Assembly: GCA_016650415.1 (NCBI GenBank)
Contig: JAENVU010000433.1
Span: forward strand, 1 to 13,237
DNA: 13,237 nucleotides
DNA from: Acidimicrobiia bacterium
GTDB lineage: Bacteria > Actinomycetota > Acidimicrobiia > IMCC26256 > JAENVU01
Reading direction: 5' to 3'
Below the pieces are notes generated by a model that saw nothing but the letters and a program-made list of their open reading frames with translations, was not told the DNA's origin and searched no databases. Positions within the stretch are counted from its first letter, which is position 1, and the number at the start of each line of letters is the position of its first letter. Shown here piece after piece: positions 6,122 to 13,150 of the stretch. The translations under genes were made by a program, and so were the position numbers.

Positions 6122-7321
6122 GTGACCCTGCGCACCCTCCTGATCCTCATCAACATTGCGGCAGTCCTCGTGATCGTCGTCATCATCGGCGCCAAGGTGC
6201 TCTCGGTCCGGCGCGAACCCACCGAGAGACCAGCCTCGAACCGCACGCCGTTCTACGACGACGACGTCCTCGAGGACGCCCACCTCACCAAGGTGCTGCG
6301 TTGGACGCTGCTGTTCTCGACGATCGTGGCCATCGTGCTCCCGCTCTACTGGTTGCTGGAACCGAGCCGGCAGGACCAGGAAGCCAAGGGCTTCGAAGAT
6401 CGAGCGGTCGAGCGCGGCGCGGTCCTGTACGCCAACAAGAACATGCCGGCCTACGAGGGTGCGAAGTCCTTGCTGTGCGCCGACTGCCACGGCGCCGACG
6501 GTGGCGGCGGATCGAGGTCGTTCGTCTTGGCGCCGGACGCGCAGGGCGACCCGAAGGCCACACCGGTGCAGGAGGTGTGGCAGGTTCCGTCGTTGAACGA
6601 CATCTTCTACCGCTACACCGAAGACCCCACCACCATGGTGCAGCAGGTCACCGACATCATCACCTACGGCCGCCCGGGCACTCCGATGCCGGCATGGGGC
6701 GTGGCCGGCGGTGGCCCGAAGAACGTGCAGTCGGTGAGCGACCTCGTGGCCTACCTCCGGAGTATCCAGGTCTCACCGGCCAAGGCCCGGGCCGCGGCCG
6801 ACCAGAAGATCAAGGACTACCAGACCCTCGCGGCGACCTCCGAGGCGACCGCGCAGACGAACCTCGGTGACGCGCAGAAGAAGCTAGACGAGGCCCAAAC
6901 GCCTGAGCAACGCGCCAAGTACCAGGGAGAGATCGAAGCGGCACGCGAAGGCATCCGCCGGTCCCGTGCCTACGCCGACGAAGTCGCCCAGATGGGCCAG
7001 GGCGAACTGCTGTTCAACACGCAGTGCGCGCGCTGCCACACCAAGGGGTGGTCCACCTTGGATCCGAGTAACGGGTTCGTGCCCCTGCCGGAACCGGCGG
7101 GGAGTGGCGCCCTCGGACCATCGCTCCGCGGCGATTCGGTCGAGAGCCAGTTCCCCGGCGAGACCGGCAAGCAGAAGCAGTACGACTGGGTTGCGGTCGG
7201 CGCCGAGGTGAACAAGGCCTACGGCGTGCGCGGAATCTCGTCGGGAAAGATGCCGCACTTCGGCGACATCCTCTCCCGGGCCCAGATCGACGCGATCATC
7301 GAGTACGAGCGGAACCTCTAG
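6122..7321 (+). CDS. Membrane-anchored dihaem cytochrome c subunit
   Basis: A 399-residue cytochrome c, the likely electron acceptor for the Rieske protein. Two membrane helices (about 4-25 and 60-79) enclose an Arg-rich, presumably cytoplasmic loop, which places both haem domains outside. Domain 1 has CADCH (119-123) with Met189 in RPGTPMPAWG as likely sixth ligand. Domain 2 has CARCH (302-306) with Met377 in SGKMPHFG. A charged Ala/Gln/Lys-rich stretch of about 70 residues (218-290), probably a coiled coil, separates the two domains, which is longer than the linker in compact dihaem QcrC proteins. The GTG start at 6122 has AGAGG 5 bases upstream. It lies 46 bases after the Rieske gene and 6 bases before the next gene. 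Confidence 0.93.
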   Translation: MTLRTLLILINIAAVLVIVVIIGAKVLSVRREPTERPASNRTPFYDDDVLEDAHLTKVLRWTLLFSTIVAIVLPLYWLLEPSRQDQEAKGFEDRAVERGAVLYANKNMPAYEGAKSLLCADCHGADGGGGSRSFVLAPDAQGDPKATPVQEVWQVPSLNDIFYRYTEDPTTMVQQVTDIITYGRPGTPMPAWGVAGGGPKNVQSVSDLVAYLRSIQVSPAKARAAADQKIKDYQTLAATSEATAQTNLGDAQKKLDEAQTPEQRAKYQGEIEAAREGIRRSRAYADEVAQMGQGELLFNTQCARCHTKGWSTLDPSNGFVPLPEPAGSGALGPSLRGDSVESQFPGETGKQKQYDWVAVGAEVNKAYGVRGISSGKMPHFGDILSRAQIDAIIEYERNL

Positions 7322-7327
7322 GAGCTG

Positions 7328-8227
7328 ATGGTGTACGCGCTGAACGTTCTCGCCAACGAGGCCATCAAGCATCGAACCCTCTGGTATCCGACGATCCTCG
7401 GTGTTCTGGTCGTCATCGCCGCGGTGGCGTTGTTCTTCGGAACGATCTACATCCTGCTCTCCACCAACACGGGCGCTCGCCTCGGCTTCCTCATCGCCGT
7501 GGCCGGTCTCTCCGGGCTGATGGTGCTCGTCTCGTTGCTCTGGCTGACCAACCCGTCGCCGGTGAACACCCTGAAGGGCCGGATCCCGGCCTGGAAAGCC
7601 GTCGAGTCCATCGTTTCGGGCGACGTGGCCCGATCGAAGTTCGCGCCGGTCCAGGCCATCGATCAGGCCGGGCGCAAGGTCGACGAGGCCGAGGTCACCA
7701 ACCTGAAGGCCGCAGTCGACTTCAACCTCATCATCTCCAAGAACGAGTTGACCGGTGAGAGCTTGGCGGGTTCGGGCGGGACGTACGCGGTGTACGAAGA
7801 CGCCACCAAGTACCTCGTCACCAAGAACCAGGAGACCGGTGGTGGCGAGATCTTCAGCCAGTTCGACGTCTCCACCGGTGGCGGGTTTCCCTGGCTCCAC
7901 GTGAGCCTGCACAAGCCGTATTTCGGCGTCGTCACCTTCTGTGAGACGGACCCGGCCCTCTCCGCGACGGAGGTCCCCTTCGGCGACAAGCCGCCGACGC
8001 CGAAGTGCGCCGACGCCTCACGCAAGATCATCGTGTTCGAGCGTGACCTCGGGTCGCTCCGGGTCCCCCCGTTCGTGACGTTCCTCGCCTCATCGATCCT
8101 CTTCGGGCTTGCCCTGCTCGGCATGCAGTGGCGGGAGCGTGACCTCCAGGAGCAGGCCGCCCGGGTCGCCGGCGAGGCCGAGGCCATCACCAAGGCGGCA
8201 GCCGACCGCGACCCCGAGACCGTCTAG
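7328..8227 (+). CDS. Three-helix membrane protein of unknown function, bc-operon accessory subunit
   Basis: I do not recognise this 299-residue protein. It has two adjacent helices near the N-terminus (about 23-45 and 52-74), a ~170-residue soluble domain, and one helix near the C-terminus (247-266) followed by a charged, probably helical tail. The soluble domain contains only two cysteines, Cys205 and Cys227, and FPWLHVSLHKPYFGVV (187-202), which looks structured. No haem, Fe-S or nucleotide motif is present. Positive charges do not give one clear topology. It begins 6 bases after the cytochrome c stop. AGGAG is only 3 bases before the ATG at 7328, so the GTG at 7331 may be the true start. 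Its position points to a structural or assembly role in the complex. Confidence 0.85.
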   Translation: MVYALNVLANEAIKHRTLWYPTILGVLVVIAAVALFFGTIYILLSTNTGARLGFLIAVAGLSGLMVLVSLLWLTNPSPVNTLKGRIPAWKAVESIVSGDVARSKFAPVQAIDQAGRKVDEAEVTNLKAAVDFNLIISKNELTGESLAGSGGTYAVYEDATKYLVTKNQETGGGEIFSQFDVSTGGGFPWLHVSLHKPYFGVVTFCETDPALSATEVPFGDKPPTPKCADASRKIIVFERDLGSLRVPPFVTFLASSILFGLALLGMQWRERDLQEQAARVAGEAEAITKAAADRDPETV

Positions 8228-8237
8228 GAGCCTCGCG

Positions 8238-8456
8238 ATGCATCGTCTTGCCCCCACCCTGCGCGTGGCCGTCATCGGCCTGCTCGTCCTCGTTGCCGCC
8301 GGTTGCAGCGACGGTCAGCTCGTCGACGCGGGTGGTGAGAACGGCGGCGGCGGGCTCGCGTTCGTGCTGATGGCGTTCTTTTTCCTGAGCTTCATCGGCG
8401 CGCTGTTCTACATGGACCGCGTCCGTACCCGGCGCAGCGGCGACTCCCAGAAGTAG
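8238..8456 (+). CDS. Small putative lipoprotein with a C-terminal membrane helix, last gene of bc operon
   Basis: A 72-residue protein of unknown function. Residues 8-23 form a hydrophobic signal ending in VAAGC, a plausible lipobox with Cys23 as the acylated residue. A short Gly/Asp/Asn-rich stretch follows, then a membrane helix (39-58) and a short Arg-rich tail (MDRVRTRRSGDSQK) that should lie in the cytoplasm. Small single-helix subunits are common in bc and b6f complexes, so it may be a minor subunit (inference). The ATG at 8238 has GGAG 7 bases upstream, partly within the previous gene's stop. A longer reading frame upstream is an out-of-frame shadow of the preceding gene. The TAG stop directly abuts the hemL stop on the other strand. 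Confidence 0.75.
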   Translation: MHRLAPTLRVAVIGLLVLVAAGCSDGQLVDAGGENGGGGLAFVLMAFFFLSFIGALFYMDRVRTRRSGDSQK

Positions 8457-9725
8457 TCAGGCCAGCTCCACCGCGACCTCGCGGGCGAGGTCCAACGTTC
8501 GATCGATGTCGGCGTCGCGGTGCGCCAGCGACACGAACGTGGTCTCGTAGCCACTCGGAGCGAAGAACACGCCTCGATCGAGCATGCCGTGGAAAAAGCG
8601 GGCGTACCGATCGTGATCGGCCTGCTGGGCCGCCTCGTAGTTCGTGACCGGCGTCGGTGAGAAGAACCATCCGGCGAGCGTGCCCGCGTGGATGACCTGC
8701 GCGTCCAGGCCCGCCTCGGCGAAGACCGAGACCAGGCCGGCGCAGAACCGCCCGGCCCGCGCCTCGAGGATGTCGTACGCCGATTGATCGAGTTGCGCGA
8801 GCGCCGCCAGCCCCGCCGCGGTCGCCAGCGGATTCCCCGACAGCGTGCCGGCCTGGTACACCGGACCGAGGGGTGCGAGATGGTCCATGACCGCGGCCGA
8901 ACCGCCGACGGCCGCCAACGGGAGACCGCCACCCACGACCTTGCCGAAGATCGAGAGGTCCGGGGTGATGCCGAACCGGACTTGGGCACCACCCACGCCG
9001 AGCCGGAACCCGGTGATCACCTCGTCGAAGATGAGGAGCGCCCCCGCTCCGGTCGTGCGGGCTCTGAGGTAGTCGAGAAAGCCCACCTCCGGGAGGACCA
9101 CGCCCATGTTGGCCGCGATCGGCTCCACGATGACCGCCGCGACGTCGTGGGCCATGAAGGCGGCATCGAGCGCGGGAATGTCGTTGTAGGGCACGACGAC
9201 GGTGTCGGCCACGGCACCGGGCGTCACTCCGGCCGACCCGGGGATTCCGAGCGTCGCGACGCCGCTCCCGGCGGCGACGAGCATCGAGTCGAGATGACCG
9301 TGGTAGCAACCGGCGAACTTGATGATCGCCGGTCGGCCGGTGGCCCCCCGGGCCAACCGGATCGCGGTCATGGCCGCCTCGGTCCCGCTCGAGACCAGCC
9401 GCACCTTCTCGACGCTGGACACCCGTGCGCAGATCGCTTCGGCGAGTTCAACTTCACGCGCGGTCGGAGCGCCGAACGATGTGCCGTCCGCCGCGGCGCG
9501 CTGTACGGCGTCGACGATGGCCGGGTTGGCGTGACCCAGGATGGATGCGCCCCAGGACTGCACGTAGTCGAGATAGCGATTGCCCTCGGAGTCGACGATC
9601 TCCGCACCCGAGCCCGACGCGACGAAGAACGGGGAACCGCCCACCGAGTTGAACGCCCGCACCGGCGAGTTCACACCGCCCGGGATGTGGGCCACGGCCC
9701 GGGCCAGCAATTGGTCGTCAGTCAC
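8457..9725 (-). CDS. hemL: Glutamate-1-semialdehyde 2,1-aminomutase
   Basis: The PLP enzyme that converts glutamate-1-semialdehyde to 5-aminolevulinate, second step of the C5 heme route, cytoplasmic. The 422-residue product is typical for the family. It starts with the usual HIPGGVNSPVRAF; SSGTEA (112-117) and YHGH (141-144) are cofactor and substrate contacts; FDEVITGFR (233-241) is the aminotransferase motif, and Lys262 in IFGKVVGGGLP is the PLP Schiff-base lysine. I chose the GTG at 9725, which overlaps the hemB stop by 8 bases (GTGACTGA) and gives the family N-terminus. An upstream in-frame start at 9821 would add 32 Ser/Arg/Pro-rich residues encoded inside hemB. It is the last gene of the heme operon and ends with no spacer against the bc operon. 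Confidence 0.96.
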   Translation of the reverse strand: MTDDQLLARAVAHIPGGVNSPVRAFNSVGGSPFFVASGSGAEIVDSEGNRYLDYVQSWGASILGHANPAIVDAVQRAAADGTSFGAPTAREVELAEAICARVSSVEKVRLVSSGTEAAMTAIRLARGATGRPAIIKFAGCYHGHLDSMLVAAGSGVATLGIPGSAGVTPGAVADTVVVPYNDIPALDAAFMAHDVAAVIVEPIAANMGVVLPEVGFLDYLRARTTGAGALLIFDEVITGFRLGVGGAQVRFGITPDLSIFGKVVGGGLPLAAVGGSAAVMDHLAPLGPVYQAGTLSGNPLATAAGLAALAQLDQSAYDILEARAGRFCAGLVSVFAEAGLDAQVIHAGTLAGWFFSPTPVTNYEAAQQADHDRYARFFHGMLDRGVFFAPSGYETTFVSLAHRDADIDRTLDLAREVAVELA

Positions 9726-10701
9726 GCGTGAGCGCCTCGGCGACCTCGCGGGCGAAGTAGGTGAGGACGAAGTCTGCGCCGGCCCGCCGGATGGAGAGGA
9801 GATGTTCGAGCGCCACGGCATCGCCGTCGATCCAGCCGCGTTCGGCCGCGGCCTTCACCATCGCGTATTCGCCACTCACGTGGTACGCCGCGAGGGGAAC
9901 ATCGAAGGAACTCCGGAGTGACGCAATGATGTCGAGGTAGGACAGCGCCGGCTTGACCATGATCATGTCGGCGCCCTCGGCGAGGTCCAACGCCGCTTCG
10001 TCCAGTGCTTCACGCGCATTCGCCGGTTGCATCTGGTAGCCGCGTCGGTCACCGAACTGGGGTGCGCACTCGGCGGCATCCCGGAACGGTCCGTAGAGCG
10101 CGGACGCATACTTGGCCGAGTAGGCGAGGATCGCGGTCTCCGGGTAGTTGGCGTCGTCGAGGGCACCGCGAATCGCCGCGACCTGACCGTCCATCATCCC
10201 GCTCGGCGCCACGATGTCGACGCCGGCGTCGGCTTGGGCCACCGCGATCGAGGCGTACCGATCGAGGGTCGCGTCGTTGTCGACCGACCCATCGGCCCGC
10301 AGCAGCCCGCAGTGGCCGTGATCGGTGTACTCGTCGAGGCACGCGTCGGCCATGATCACCACCGAATCGCCGACGTCGTCTCGCAACGCGCGTATGGCCT
10401 GCTGCACGACGCCGTCGGGCGCGTCGGCGCTGCTTCCTTCGGGGTCCTTGCGGGCGGGGATCCCGAACAGGATCACCCCGGGCACGCCGAGCGCGGCGAG
10501 GGCGCGCACCTCGGCGCGCAGACTCTCCTGGGTGTGCTGCACGACACCGGGCATCGAGACGACCGGTTCCGGTTGGTCGATACCTTCCTTTACGAAGAGT
10601 GGGGCGACCAGGTCGTCCACGTCGAGCCGGGTTTCGGCGACGAGACGCCGCAGCGCGGGTGTGCGGCGGAGTCGGCGGAGGCGCTGGTCGGGGAAGCTCA
10701 C
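9718..10701 (-). CDS. hemB: Porphobilinogen synthase (5-aminolevulinate dehydratase)
   Basis: Condenses two 5-aminolevulinates into porphobilinogen. The 327-residue protein has the two active-site lysines: Lys197 in AYSAKYAS and Lys250 in MIMVKPALSYLD. The metal site reads CLDEYTDHGHC (121-131): Cys121 and Cys131 match zinc-ligand cysteines of E. coli, but the middle cysteine is Asp123, a mixed form I associate with actinobacterial enzymes. The start is a GTG at 10701, 9 bases after the cobA/hemD stop. No strong Shine-Dalgarno is visible, so translation is probably coupled to the upstream gene. It overlaps hemL by 8 bases. Confidence 0.96.
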   Translation of the reverse strand: MSFPDQRLRRLRRTPALRRLVAETRLDVDDLVAPLFVKEGIDQPEPVVSMPGVVQHTQESLRAEVRALAALGVPGVILFGIPARKDPEGSSADAPDGVVQQAIRALRDDVGDSVVIMADACLDEYTDHGHCGLLRADGSVDNDATLDRYASIAVAQADAGVDIVAPSGMMDGQVAAIRGALDDANYPETAILAYSAKYASALYGPFRDAAECAPQFGDRRGYQMQPANAREALDEAALDLAEGADMIMVKPALSYLDIIASLRSSFDVPLAAYHVSGEYAMVKAAAERGWIDGDAVALEHLLSIRRAGADFVLTYFAREVAEALTRD

Positions 10702-10710
10702 GGCGCCAGG

Positions 10711-12183
10711 CTACCGATCGACCGGCGCGCCGAGCGCGCTGAGCAGCGCGGCGACGAGGCCGTCGATGCTGTGCGGATCCGCTTCGACGCCCACGGTGAG
10801 TCCGCGCTCGCGCGCGGCGGCGCTGGTGATCGGGCCGATGGACACGACGAGCGGAGCGGGCTCGGGCAGGGATCCCACTGCGTCACAGAAGTTGTTGACC
10901 GTCGACGCCGACGTGAAGGTCACCGCGTCCACCGCACCGGAGTGCACGACCTCGAATTTGGCGGCGTTCGGGATCGCGGTCACGGTTCGATAGATCGGAA
11001 GCACGTCGACGTCGTACCCGAGACGTTGGAGCCCCTCCGGGAGCACATCTCGCGCGGTCTCGGCACGGGGCAGGAGCACGCGGTCATCGATCAACCCCGG
11101 CGGGAAGGCTTCGAGGAGCGACTCCGCCACGGACCGCTCGGGAATCAGATCCGGGACCACACCGTGCGCACCGAGCCGAGCAGTTGTGCCGGGCCCGATC
11201 GCGGCGACCTGCACCGGGCCGAGCGACCGAGTGTCGAGACCATGATCGCGGAGACCGCGTTCGAAGAACCCGTCGACGGCGTTGACCGAGGTGAAGACGA
11301 TCCACGCGTAGCGGTCGATCGCCGGGCGTTCGACCGGGAGCGGTGCGATCTCGATGGTGGGCAACTCGAGGACGCTCGCACCGAGTTCTTCGAGCCGCGT
11401 CCGCAGACTGCTCGATTGCTCGCGGGCGCGGGTGACGACGATCGTCCGCCCGAAGAGCGGTCGCGACTCGAACCAGGTCAGGTCGAGGCCGGCCACGGGT
11501 CCGACGACGATGGCACTCGGCGAGGCGACGCCCAGGGCGGTGATGGTCGAGAGCGTGGCGCGGGTGGTGGCCTGTTCGGGACGCGTTCCCCACCGCACCG
11601 CCGCGACCGGCGTGTCGGGACTGCGCCCGTGTTCGATGAGGAGGTCGACGATCGATTCGAGCCGACCCGCGCCCATGAGGATGATCAGGGTGCCGCCGGC
11701 ACGAGCCAGCGATGCCCAATCGGTGTCGGTCGAACCCTTCGCCGGATCCTCGTGGCCGGTGACCACGGTGAAATGGGTCGAGAGTCCGCGGTGAGTGACC
11801 GGAATCCCCGCGTATGCCGGCGCGGCGATCGCACTCGTGATGCCGGGGACCACTTCGAAGGGGACGCCCGCTCCGATGAGGACTTCGGCCTCTTCGCCGC
11901 CGCGTCCGAAGACGAAGGGGTCGCCACCCTTGAGGCGGACGACACACGCGCCGGTCCGGCCGTGCTCGACGAGGGTCGCGTTGATGCCGTCCTGGTCCAT
12001 GGCGACGCGCCCGGGCGCCTTGCCGACATCGATGCGCACGGCTCCGGCGGGCGCGAGGTCGAGGAGCGATGGGTGGGCCAGCCGGTCGTAGACCACCACG
12101 TCGGCCCGCGCCAACAACTCGGCCCCCCGCCGCGTCAACAACCCCGGGTCACCCGGTCCGGCGCCGACCAGATACACAGTCAT
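10711..12183 (-). CDS. Bifunctional uroporphyrinogen-III C-methyltransferase / uroporphyrinogen-III synthase
   Basis: A 490-residue CobA-HemD fusion. Residues 1-240 are a SAM-dependent uroporphyrinogen-III methyltransferase, with GAGPGDPGLLT (7-17), RLKGGDPFVFGRGGEE (83-98), PVTHRG (128-133) and GTLIILMG (164-171). This half sends uroporphyrinogen III towards sirohaem and cobalamin. Residues ~242-490 are uroporphyrinogen-III synthase, starting PLFGRTIVVTRAREQ, with FTSVNAVDGFF (297-307) and VTFTSASTVNNF (421-432). This half closes the ring made by HemC. The start is the ATG at 12183, with GGAGG 7 bases upstream and the canonical MTVYLVGAGPG. A GTG at 12216 would add 11 Arg/Gly-rich residues not expected for the family. 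Its ATG overlaps the stop of the mini-ORF that duplicates its own beginning. Confidence 0.95.
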   Translation of the reverse strand: MTVYLVGAGPGDPGLLTRRGAELLARADVVVYDRLAHPSLLDLAPAGAVRIDVGKAPGRVAMDQDGINATLVEHGRTGACVVRLKGGDPFVFGRGGEEAEVLIGAGVPFEVVPGITSAIAAPAYAGIPVTHRGLSTHFTVVTGHEDPAKGSTDTDWASLARAGGTLIILMGAGRLESIVDLLIEHGRSPDTPVAAVRWGTRPEQATTRATLSTITALGVASPSAIVVGPVAGLDLTWFESRPLFGRTIVVTRAREQSSSLRTRLEELGASVLELPTIEIAPLPVERPAIDRYAWIVFTSVNAVDGFFERGLRDHGLDTRSLGPVQVAAIGPGTTARLGAHGVVPDLIPERSVAESLLEAFPPGLIDDRVLLPRAETARDVLPEGLQRLGYDVDVLPIYRTVTAIPNAAKFEVVHSGAVDAVTFTSASTVNNFCDAVGSLPEPAPLVVSIGPITSAAARERGLTVGVEADPHSIDGLVAALLSALGAPVDR

Positions 12184-12257
12184 CGCGCCGCCTCCACGCC
12201 AGCGGCGACGGACCACACCCGGACAAGACGTCCGGCGCCGACCAGATACACGGTCAT
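12157..12257 (-). repeat. 27-bp direct duplication of the cobA start, copies 74 bp apart
   Basis: The plus-strand segments 12157-12183 and 12231-12257 are identical except for one base (A at 12179 against G at 12253). Each encodes, on the minus strand, the start codon and first eight residues after it, MTVYLVGAG. The mismatch is a silent third-position change in Thr2. The 47 bp between them contain the second ribosome binding site. Confidence 0.9.
12180..12257 (-). CDS. 25-residue mini-ORF: duplicated cobA N-terminus between hemC and cobA/hemD
   Basis: It starts at an ATG overlapping the hemC stop (ATGA), has GGGAG 7 bases upstream, reads MTVYLVGAGRLVRVWSVAAG and five more residues, and ends in TGA overlapping the cobA/hemD ATG (ATGA again). 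The first nine residues copy CobA, after which the frame has no similarity to it. It looks like the former cobA start, left stranded by a local duplication, which now acts at most as a translational bridge. Whether the peptide is made or matters is unknown. Confidence 0.45.
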   Translation of the reverse strand: MTVYLVGAGRLVRVWSVAAGVEAAR

Positions 12258-13150
12258 GACGAGACTCCCGTGTCCAGCAGTGCGCGGCCGCCGAGGTCGT
12301 CGAGGATCGTGTGCGCGACGGCCTCCCCGACCGATTCCGCGTCCGTCCCGGTTGCCTGGGCGCGGAGCACCGTCGAACCGTCGAGCGAAGCGAGCAGGGC
12401 GTCGATGGTCATCCCGGACTCCTGGTCGGTGGTGGCGTACGCGGCGCAGGGCATCGAGCATCCGCCGCCGAGCGCTCGGAGGAAGGCGCGCTCCGCGCGC
12501 ACCGTCTGGTGCGCGTCGACGTCGTCGATGGCCCCGAGCGCGTCGATCGTCGGAACATCGTCCGCTCGGCATTCGACCGCGAGGGCACCCTGGCCCACCA
12601 TCGGCAGCATCGTCACGAGGTCGAGCCGCTCGGCGATGTGATCGGCGAGTTCCAGGCGTTCCAGTGCGGCCACCGCGAGCACGATGGCGTCGAACTCGCC
12701 GGCTCGTTCGACGCGGGTCGGCACGTTGCCCCGAAGTTCTGCGAACTGCAGGTCGGGTCGAATCGCCGCGAGCTGCGACCGCCGACGTACGGAACCGGTG
12801 CCGACGGTGCCGCCGGTGGGGATGTCGGCGAGGCGGGCGCCGATGAGCGCGTCGCGCACGTCGGCCCGCTCCGGGACGGCGGCCAACGCCAACCCGGGCT
12901 CGGTCGTCGCGGGAAGATCCTTCGCCGAATGCACGGCGATGTCGGCATCGCCGCGCAGCACCGCATCCTGGACTTCCTTGACGAACACGCCGGTGCCGCC
13001 GAGGGCGTGGATCGCAGTCGTGCGGTCCTGGTCACCGCGGGTGGTGACGATGACGAGATCGGCCGGCACGCCCAGACGGCCCATGACGCGCTCGGATTGC
13101 CACCTCGCCAGCGCGCTGCCTCGCGTGGCGATCCGGATCGGCGCGGTCAT
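12254..13150 (-). CDS. hemC: Hydroxymethylbilane synthase (porphobilinogen deaminase)
   Basis: Joins four porphobilinogens into hydroxymethylbilane, cytoplasmic. The 298-residue protein starts IRIATRGSALARWQ as usual. HSAKDLP (74-80) holds the catalytic Asp78, GTGSVRRRSQL (117-127) and RGNVPTRV (140-147) bind substrate carboxylates, and Cys231 in LGGGCSMPCAAYA is the attachment point of the dipyrromethane cofactor; Cys235 is an additional nearby cysteine. The ATG at 13150 overlaps the hemA stop by 4 bases (ATGA), and its own stop overlaps the mini-ORF start in the same way. Confidence 0.97.
   Translation of the reverse strand: MTAPIRIATRGSALARWQSERVMGRLGVPADLVIVTTRGDQDRTTAIHALGGTGVFVKEVQDAVLRGDADIAVHSAKDLPATTEPGLALAAVPERADVRDALIGARLADIPTGGTVGTGSVRRRSQLAAIRPDLQFAELRGNVPTRVERAGEFDAIVLAVAALERLELADHIAERLDLVTMLPMVGQGALAVECRADDVPTIDALGAIDDVDAHQTVRAERAFLRALGGGCSMPCAAYATTDQESGMTIDALLASLDGSTVLRAQATGTDAESVGEAVAHTILDDLGGRALLDTGVSS

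Noticed and set aside
8440..8475. Bidirectional terminator hairpin at the operon junction
   Set aside because: No inverted repeat with a T-run is visible around the abutting stops.
8688..9731. Plus-strand 347-codon open frame opposite hemL
   Set aside because: Antisense to an intact hemL with all catalytic residues; no domain recognised.
9726..9821. Longer hemL N-terminus from an upstream start
   Set aside because: The added 32 residues are Ser/Pro/Arg-rich and lie in hemB; the family N-terminus begins at the GTG at 9725.
12184..12216. GTG start adding 11 residues to cobA/hemD
   Set aside because: The ATG at 12183 has a well-placed GGAGG and gives the standard SUMT beginning.
10027..12846. 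Very long plus-strand open frame (over 900 codons) across hemB, cobA/hemD and hemC
   Set aside because: It is antisense to three clear enzymes, has no recognisable domain, and has the Arg/Gly/Asp-rich composition of a GC-rich antisense frame without stops.
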